64,000 nucleotides of DNA from Unio delphinus (Eukaryota; Mollusca; Bivalvia; Unionida; Unionidae), in contig JAQISU010000132.1 of the NCBI GenBank assembly GCA_029339505.1, positions 5,884,501 to 5,948,500 of the forward strand. Direction: 5' to 3'. Positions within the stretch are counted from its first letter, which is position 1, and each line of letters starts with the position of its first letter. The position numbers were made by a program, and so were the translations under genes. Below are positions 57,480 through 64,000 of this stretch, one piece after another. Under the pieces are notes generated by a model that searched no databases, was not told the DNA's origin, and saw nothing but the letters and a program-made list of their open reading frames with translations.

Positions 57480-58165
57480 AATGGAAATATGTTTATTTGT
57501 GACAAGTTTTAGGGTTTTGAATTCCCTCAATATATTTTACATTATTTAACCTCTGCTTTTTGTAAACATCATGTTCATTCTAGAAGGTTATTTTCCATTA
57601 GGTAATGGTTTGTTTTATATACAGGAAATGCAGACTGTTACCCGTGATCAAGTATATCATCTTGTAAGTTTATAATCCATTTACATTTTCTTTAATTATG
57701 CAGAGGACGTGGTCTTGTGTCTGGATAGCATTAATTGATAGAACAATAAAGAGCAAAAAGATTACAAGATAAAATAATGATATGTCTAGCCAAAACAATT
57801 AAAACTATAACAAATCTCTTAGATAAAAAGGAGTATAAATTTTTACCAGGAACAACTTTCATTTGCTTTATGTTTTGCACTCTTAGAAATTGTTTAAAAC
57901 ATCACATACATGCTATTTTTCCAATAGATGAATATCTTGTATTACTTGCATGCAATAGGATGTGTCAGAAATAAATGTGAATAAAACTTTAATTGTTTAG
58001 TTGTGCAGAATATATTGGCTATGTAATAATCATCGTTTGAAGTAAATTAGCTAATTCTGAGCTAATTTATAGAACCTTTGCCAGTGCATCTTTTTGAAGT
58101 TATTAAGCGGGAAATTGCTTTCAACCGAAAATTGAGAAATTTGTCTTCCTGACTGTGTTTATGTT
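57480..58165. other. Spacer with no recognised gene
   Basis: One 65-residue plus-strand open frame (57777-57974) without recognisable motif; otherwise nothing. Confidence 0.4.
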
Positions 58166-58169
58166 TCTG

Positions 58170-58510
58170 TTTGCAAATATAAGTTGTCAAACGCGTTTGA
58201 AGAAGCAAGAACTAATCTTCACTCTACTCAGTCAAAAATGAAATTAAAGTACCATATAACTACAAAGGAAATTAGTTTTCAGGCTGGTGATAAGATTTAT
58301 GCTCTATCCAAATACCGTCTCCTCTTCTGAAAACTGCACAAACAGGATACAAAGCAGGGATTAACATTCAAATGATCAACGTGTTGTTATGGTCCCAGTT
58401 CAATTGTAAAGAAAGCAAATGACTTAAACTACACCCATACTATTCCTGCGAGCCGGAAACAGAAACAACTTTGTCATGTAAATATAATAAAGAAGTATTT
58501 TGGTAGAGAT
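58170..58510 (+). pseudogene. Gypsy-type integrase C-terminal fragment
   Basis: In two frames: KMKLKYHITTKEISFQAGDK, then YGPSSIVKKANDLNYTHTIP and QLCHVNIIKKYFGRD. The GD-K ... GP..I.KK..DLNY ... HVN..K pattern is the tail of gypsy integrases, like the tail piece at 18.8-19.0 kb. No other part of the element is nearby. Confidence 0.6.
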
Positions 58511-58932
58511 ATCGTACACTCCTCTTTTTATGTTTTCTTTCTCCTTTCTCTCCTTTGCCCAGTTATGTCTAATTTTCACATCTTCTTCCAGCACTTTCTT
58601 AAAAGCAATCGACTTGGATCAAATTATCAAGTGCCTCCTTGAAGGTTCCCACTCACATAACCACAAATATAATATCAACACAGAAGGAAAGGAAACCAAA
58701 GCAGATGCATACCATCCACACACGGGAAAGATAAAAAAAACCCAACAAAACAACAACACCCGGCTATCCACACAACGTACGTCAATTCACACAAGCATAA
58801 TATCAACCATCCACACAAAAAGTGCGTGCATGCACACAGACAAACAAAGACACATACACATACTATCATATCAGGGAAGGAGTCAATGTTTATAATCACA
58901 CCATAAAGAGGGATAAGTGTCTTTCATAGCTT

Positions 58933-59160
58933 CTAATAGTCTAGACTGACTTCTCTCAAACTGTTAATTTCAATCGTATTGTCGAATTCGGCATACAAAA
59001 TGATGTTCACCGTTTCATTAGGAATTCGGTTTGTAAACTGAAGTTCCACACGAACCTGACTCGATTGTATAGGGTGTAAATGTCCCTCGTCACTGCCTTT
59101 GTCTAGAGTGAAATTGAAAGACCACAATGCGTAACCTCCTGCATAATCGTTGTACATAAT
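58933..59160 (-). pseudogene. Polinton-type major capsid protein, C-terminal fragment
   Basis: The open piece reads GYALWSFNFTLD, then SSQVRVELQF and NIILYAEFDNTIEINSLREV to a stop. This ending (aromatic GY-L--F, a beta-rich run and ...YAEFDN-IEI) is the C-terminus of the double-jelly-roll capsid protein of Polinton-like elements as I know the family. About 75 residues remain; the N-terminal jelly roll is not recognisable. Part of the relic that runs from 62862 down to here. Confidence 0.62.
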
Positions 59161-59409
59161 ACCGTGACTATCCCGTGGCTTCGTACGGGGGCAAGTGCGA
59201 TCTCAAGTAATAATTTTTGGCATTAAAATCAGGTTCGAAAACTCTGGTAAACAACTCTCGGTGCATCATTTTCTTCTTTCCCTCTGTGTTTGTTAAAAAT
59301 CAAAAACGTCCAAGTCTCGAACAGTTCTTCATTTCTTAGTCTTTGTAGCTTTGTGAGTCTGAAGGCCTCTCGAAGGGTGACTTCTTCGTCTCTTTCTAAA
59401 TTGCCCTTG

Positions 59410-59660
59410 CTATGGCGCTAAGGAAGCAGGAATGTCTGATTGAGCAGATTCCAGCTTTTCCTCCGGATCAAAATGTCTTTGTCCGTTTGAAGCAAGATAC
59501 ATTTGACTGCTCTCGAAAAAGCTTCGTTGAGGTTTTCTTTTGTCAATGATGATATTTTGGAGAAATTCCTTGCCTTGTGTCAATGCGGAACCTTTCAATG
59601 CATGCAATCCTCGTGTCACCATCGGTTTCAAAAATGGGGGCCAAGGATCGAAAGGCTGAT
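59410..59660 (-). pseudogene. Small basic Polinton-type protein relic
   Basis: KPMVTRGLHALKGSALTQGK and EFLQNIIIDKRKPQRSFFES, preceded in another frame by GLGDMLKSAFRSLAP. Basic, amphipathic and Gly/Leu-rich at the start, like the small core or membrane-active proteins coded between capsid genes in Polintons. The assignment rests on position and composition. Confidence 0.4.
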
Positions 59661-60478
59661 TTTAACATATCTCCTAAACCGTGCCATCATTGTCGAGCGA
59701 CTCCTCGGTACACATGATACATGACTTATTGAGTTGTTAGAGAATCGTTTTCGAAAATGTAGTTTCATCGTGACTTTTCCTTTAATAAATGGAATATTTT
59801 GTCCCGGATCTCCTTTTATAGCAATTTTGACACTGTCCGAATACGACTTACAGACGGGTAGATAGTGAGGATGTGCAAATTCACGGTGAACAAAATAGGT
59901 GTTTCCACCTTTATCTTCAGCAATCGTGACAGAATCCACCTTGAAAGGAATGACACGAAGTAAAGGTACGAAGGTGTGTCCCACCACGTTGTAATCCATC
60001 ACATCGCAGTACACAAGTATCAAATTCAGTCCTTGGTTAAGTTCTACCGATAAATGAAATAACTTGGTAAAATAAGTGGTGTCGAAAATGAATGGTAATT
60101 CGTTTTGTTATCATTGCCATTCTCATCTCAACATCCCCAATTCAGGACAAAATAAAATGGACACCACTTTACCCTCCACAAATTTCCTCAGTAGTCGAGT
60201 TATGTGCTTTATTCTCCTATTTTTCATTGGCATCGAAGCACGTTTGCAATTGCTTGTCATGAACAACGACCGTCAAAACATTTTTATTTGGTAGGATATT
60301 TAGGACTTGTGAAGAATGAATAATTTCCACCAAATCCACTTCCCATTGGGTTTTGTGGTCCAATTTGGATGGCCTGATGTAATTTGGCCGTGTAACAACA
60401 AAAGTTATTGTGGGGAAACATCTCCATGGAACTGTCACTAGGTAACGTTAAGTAAAATTGATTGTTGTTGTTGTTCAT
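59628..60478 (-). pseudogene. Polinton-type capsid protein (F54H12.2-like) relic
   Basis: N-terminal part: FYLTLPSDSSMEMFPHNNF (about 60460-60400) and, in another frame, WEVDLVEIIHSSQVLNILPN. C-terminal part (60023-59750): VYCDVMDYNVVGHTFVPLLR and FAHPHYLPVCKSYSDSVKIA, ending GKVTMKLHFRKRF. This layout is that of the proteins related to C. elegans F54H12.2, which belong to Polinton elements and are thought to be virion structural proteins, perhaps the minor capsid. The middle is lost or scrambled, with about 200 bases between the two parts. Confidence 0.66.
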
Positions 60479-60705
60479 AATTCTAGAGTTAATCTGCTGT
60501 CCGAAGTCACTTTAAGTCATACGAGTGTCTAAAAGAGGTTTGCTGATGGGGTTATTGTTGGATTGGTGAGTGGCTTTGGACGCAAGACTCCCGTTGTTCT
60601 CGTTCGAGTATTACAGTGAAGGATTGGGAAGAAGGTAACCGATGAAACTGCTCTGCATCATAGTTCAAGTTTGTTTTCTTGTTGAAAACTCAAATTGGCA
60701 AGAGC

Positions 60706-61480
60706 TCAGCCGATGGCACAAGGTACCACAAAGATTGGCAGTGAAAAAGACGATTTTGGTTTTATGTACGTTTTCCACAACACATCAACAACAGTTGCTT
60801 TTGTAGATCTTGCAGAGAAGTACTGGGTGAAGAAGTGGTCACTGTGGCAGCTGAGGCTGTATTGAAGGGCATGATGGTCACTTGTTTTTATAATCGATGA
60901 CTGACTTCGTTGACGCGACGTTTTCCCACTTTGCGTGTTCTTCGTTTGTGAAAGCTTTCGATGTCGTACACTTTGTCTTCTTTTTTTGGTCACGCTATGT
61001 AACTCGGGCACGTAAAATATTCCTTTTAACACTTCCCCGTTCATGTCTTTCAATTTATGTACGGCAGGATAACGATCACGCACTCGTCCAGTGACACAAA
61101 AAATTAAACGGTCCAGTTGGGTAAGTAACCATTCTCGAAAGTGCGTTTGGTTGTACCAATGCGCACCCAATCTCCTGCTGCCAACACTCCACCTTTCTTC
61201 GGGATAGCCACAGTCGAGGACGTACCAAGCAGGCGCTCATAAACTTCGTTGTCAGGAGTCACTTCTTGGGGGCACGTCCGACGCTCCGATGGTAGGATTG
61301 GTTATACGCTTGGACTAGTAGTGGTAATACGTCGAAGTACTTAGGACTGTGTTCATGTGTAAAATATTTCTCCATGCGTTCCTTTTAAGGTTTGTTGAAA
61401 ACTTTCCACGATGCTGGCTTTTGTTTCGGGATTCTCTGGAGCTAAATAGGAAGAAGGTGTCACCGCTGAAAAGAATTTCT
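60706..61480 (-). pseudogene. Polinton integrase, C-terminal half
   Basis: Read across frames, the minus strand shows NPETKASIVESF at the catalytic glutamate, ERMEKYFTHEHSPKYFDVLP then LLVQAYNQSYHRSVGRAP, a turn with GDWVRIGTTKRTF, and the open piece 61170-60706 with RDRYPAVHKLKDMNGEVLKG and IFYVPELHSVTK. This is the C-terminal half of a Polinton-type DDE integrase with its SH3-like tail. The two aspartates would lie upstream of 61480 where no core is recognisable. It differs clearly from the integrase at 50.7 kb. Confidence 0.75.
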
Positions 61481-61489
61481 TGGAGACGC

Positions 61490-62360
61490 AGGTAACCACT
61501 GTTTCATAAACTGGGGAAGAACGGGTGTCAAATTGGGTTTGTCTGGCATCAACAGCAAAAGCCAGAGACTACTGGAGACGCAGTCACCGTCGCTGCCGAT
61601 TGTGGTTTCCGAAAGCAAGGTTGCATCCTGGCCAAAGTGCCTCTCTTGCGAGCAGCTGTTCCTTTTCTGTGACTTGGTCTTAACACTGCTGCTCTTTTTC
61701 TTTTTCTTCTTCTTCTGCTATATTGGGTCGGGGAGTAGTTATTTCTTCGGTAGAACTTTGGGGACATTGAGATCACATTTTAAGAGGAAGCGAATGATAA
61801 CATCTCTTAGAAAATTTCTACCTCCAGGTTTCAAATTTATTTGACCTTTGATTTGAGTGTTAATGCGAGCATCGGCCAGTTGCGTTGTTTCTCTCAAAAA
61901 AGCATTTGGTTTAATAAAAAATGTAATTGATGCCTTGCAGTAATTGACGTACTGTCACCCTAAATTATCGTAAGACTTCTGTGAGACTGGCTTCTAAGAC
62001 GCGAGTACTTAATTATTAATTTCGTTTGCGACTGATGCCGTAAAAGGCACGAATAAATATGACGGGAAAATGAGACTGAAGGGATGTCATGTTGACGCGA
62101 CGCTGTGTGAGACAGAACTAAAGTGTCCGAGGATTTTACAGATATTTTATTGTTGTTAAGTCAACGACGGGGTGGTGTACACGACAGTCTTGTCACCAGT
62201 CGACTTTAAATCCACGAATAAATAGGCGTGTGGGTTTGAGATACATCATCATACTTGCACTTGTGATTTACCTCGAGGACTTTTAAACAAAACACGTAAT
62301 TAGCACTGAGACTGATGGTGTGATGGACTTTGTTGAAATAAATTTTGAGTAATTAAATGA
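61490..62360 (-). other. Decayed Polinton interior
   Basis: Scattered minus-strand phrases such as NLEVEIF and a Lys/Arg/Glu-rich run near 61680-61720 (EEEEKEKEQQ), but no assignable gene. The maturation protease expected in a Polinton was not found. Confidence 0.35.
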
Positions 62361-62368
62361 CGCTGACA

Positions 62369-62700
62369 TTATGATGATGCCCTTTCCGCGTACACCAGTT
62401 TAAATTCTTCTTTGTCTTCTAATATGTCGTCGAAAATGACCAGATGGGTTTGACTGGGATCAGACACGATCCCTTCGCCTTCGCTATGAATGCCTTTTAC
62501 AAGCACGATTGAATCATCTCGACCTTCTCGCAAGAAGCTGTACGCCAACTGCCACTCTTTGTAACACCAGACGATCCGTTGAGGATTGATCAAATGATAT
62601 TTATGTTTGATAACACGCTCGACAAATTTAGTTTTTCCTGAACCGCTAGGTCCGGCAATTAACATGTTAAAGGGATGGCGAAGATACAAGGCTTCTCAAC
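62369..62700 (-). pseudogene. Polinton genome-packaging ATPase, N-terminal part
   Basis: An uninterrupted 106-residue stretch starting YLRHPFNMLIAGPSGSGKTK with the Walker A motif GPSGSGKT, then RIVWCYKEWQLAYSFLREGR, and a Walker B motif LVIFDDIL (about 62420-62445). This is the FtsK/HerA-type (A32-like) packaging ATPase of Polintons, which pumps DNA into capsids. It stops about two thirds of the way in (ERASS), missing the C-terminal motifs. The start at 62689 is not an ATG in the sequence context of a gene: it is joined to polymerase sequence just upstream. Confidence 0.8.
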
Positions 62701-62870
62701 TGATACGATCTTAGTCAGAGTGTTTCTAGGCATGAATCGTTGCCAATACACTATGGAACATGCTCTGGCAATGTTACAGGCTGCTTCTTTCAAATGATCA
62801 AACCCTCCATGTTTCGTGAACAGTTCTCGAAAGTTTCCACAGCAACGCCATAAAATTTCCATAAAAATTT
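62700..62870 (-). pseudogene. Polinton DNA polymerase B fragment
   Basis: LWRCCGNFRELFTKHGGFDH, LKEAACNIARACSIVYWQRF and MPRNTLTKI, matching the piece at about 41340-41440 (LFMKHGGIDPLKEAG). The fragment covers about 50 residues around the exonuclease-polymerase border and runs straight into the ATPase, so about a kilobase or more of polymerase has been deleted at the junction near 62698. Confidence 0.72.
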
Positions 62871-63035
62871 GATAACTGAACTAATATAATACTAGTCATG
62901 TCCAGAAATTATATTTATTTTTCCCAATTGATTTTTTCGTCTACTGAGGCTTCTATTTGACAGCATTACTGGACATTTGAAGATTTAATTTAAGCAAAAT
63001 ATTTGGCATGGCTGGGTAAAAACCAAGGAAAACAA
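62871..63035. other. Spacer
   Basis: AT-rich, nothing recognised. Confidence 0.4.
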
Positions 63036-63039
63036 CAGT

Positions 63040-63335
63040 ATACATGTTAATATTGTGGTGCATCATAATAAGTTAATATTGTGGTGCATCATAATAAGTT
63101 AATATTGTGGTGCATCATAATAAGTTAATATTGTGTGCATCATAATATGTTAATATTGTGGTGCATAATAAGTTAATATTGTGGTGCATAATAATAAGTT
63201 AATATTGTGGTGCATAATAATAAGTTAATATTGTGGTGCATAATAAGTTAATATTGTGGTGCATAATAATAAGTTAATATTGTGGTGCATAATAATAAGT
63301 TAATATTGTGGTGCATAATATAGTTATATGCTGAC
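63040..63335 (+). repeat. Minisatellite, 22-26-bp unit
   Basis: About a dozen copies of GTTAATATTGTGGTGCATCA plus TAATAA, with shorter versions lacking CAT or TCA. Confidence 0.94.
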
Positions 63336-63429
63336 ATGTTATTGTGGGTATATACTTGAATACAAGTTAGCTGTTTTTTATTTACCTGTATAGATCCTAA
63401 TATAATGTATATACCTTGAAATATTATGT

Positions 63430-64000
63430 GGTTTCTACCTGGATACATATTAAAATTGTGGTGTATATAACTGTATACATGTTAACATACTGAGGTGTAT
63501 ATACTGAGGTGTATATACCTGCATAAGAGTTAAAATTGTGGCTTATATATTTGCATGCATGTTAATATTATGGTGTTTACACCTGGATACATGTTAATAT
63601 TGTTGTGTATATACCTGTATACATGTTAATACTGAGGTGTATATACCTGCATACATATTTAACTTAATATCGTGGTGTATATACCTGCATACAAATTAAT
63701 ATTGTGAGGTACATACCTGAATACAAAAATGTTAATATTGTGGTATATACCCATATATATCTTATTATTGTGGTGTATATACCTGTATACAAGTTAATAT
63801 GTGATGTATATATCCACATACATGTTAATATTGTGTATATACCTATATGCATCTTAATATTGTGGTGTATTGTATATACCTGCATACATATTAATGCTGT
63901 GGTGTATATACCTGTATACATGGTAATGTGCTGTATACCCACATACATGTTAATATTATGGTATTTATACCTGCATACATATTAATTTTGTGGTGTATAT
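63430..64000 (+). repeat. Minisatellite, about 32-bp unit, continues beyond the window
   Basis: About 17 diverged copies of GTTAATATTGTGGTGTATAT plus ACCTGCATACAT. The first 15 bases are those of the neighbouring array, so one array derives from the other. Runs to the last base of the window. Confidence 0.9.

Noticed and set aside
61533..61844. 103-codon plus-strand open frame
   Set aside because: Opposite to the decayed Polinton interior, low-complexity Phe/Leu-rich in the middle, no motif.

Overview
The window is animal genomic DNA, AT-rich and almost wholly made of mobile elements, minisatellites and a small family of C2H2 zinc-finger genes. The mix (Polinton/Maverick relics, a gypsy-type element with pol genes in the order protease-integrase-RT, Penelope-like and LINE relics, a tRNA-Leu-like SINE, many long minisatellites) points to an invertebrate, most likely a lophotrochozoan such as a mollusc. 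This is inferred from element families; the species cannot be named from the sequence. There is no bacterial-type gene organisation, no rRNA and no stand-alone tRNA gene.

Layout. 1-2.0 kb: relics of a jockey-type LINE and of a gypsy-like RT. 3.0-4.0 kb: intact zinc-finger gene ZNF1. 4.1-6.2 kb: minisatellites around a LINE endonuclease relic. 9.1-10.65 kb: a decayed member of an unnamed multi-copy invertebrate protein family (minus strand). 12.19-15.30 kb: a 3.1-kb minisatellite with a 24-bp unit. 15.3-16.75 kb: ZNF2, a zinc-finger pseudogene broken by a SINE and three further lesions. 16.90-22.85 kb: a complete LTR-to-LTR gypsy-superfamily element (minus strand) whose pol order resembles the Gmr1 clade. 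23.0-25.1 kb: hAT transposon relic. 25.3-26.8 kb: LINE relic. 27.2-27.4 kb: 3' relic of another zinc-finger copy. 29.5-30.6 kb: L2/CR1-type LINE (minus). 35.57-39.48 kb: a second gypsy element (minus) with canonical protease-RT-integrase order. 40.0-43.1 kb: Polinton DNA polymerase B relics (minus) carrying a SINE. 44.2-45.1 kb: Penelope-like RT relic. 47.6-48.9 kb: intact ZNF3. 49.41-53.64 kb: a 4.2-kb element with about 250-bp inverted terminal repeats and a DDE integrase. 55.6-56.7 kb: intact ZNF4 (minus). 58.9-62.9 kb: a Polinton relic (minus) with polymerase, packaging ATPase, integrase and capsid pieces. 63.0-64.0 kb: two related minisatellites, the second running off the window.

Likely functional content. 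ZNF1, ZNF3 and ZNF4 are the only convincing intact genes. Each has eight C2H2 fingers and a short N-terminal region beginning near M-D/N-L-P-N. ZNF3 and ZNF4 also share a TATA-box promoter and two upstream short ORFs, so they look like recent paralogous genes without introns in the coding region, probably DNA-binding nuclear proteins. ZNF2 and the relic at 27.2 kb show the family duplicated repeatedly here and partly decayed. Everything else is selfish DNA in various states of decay.
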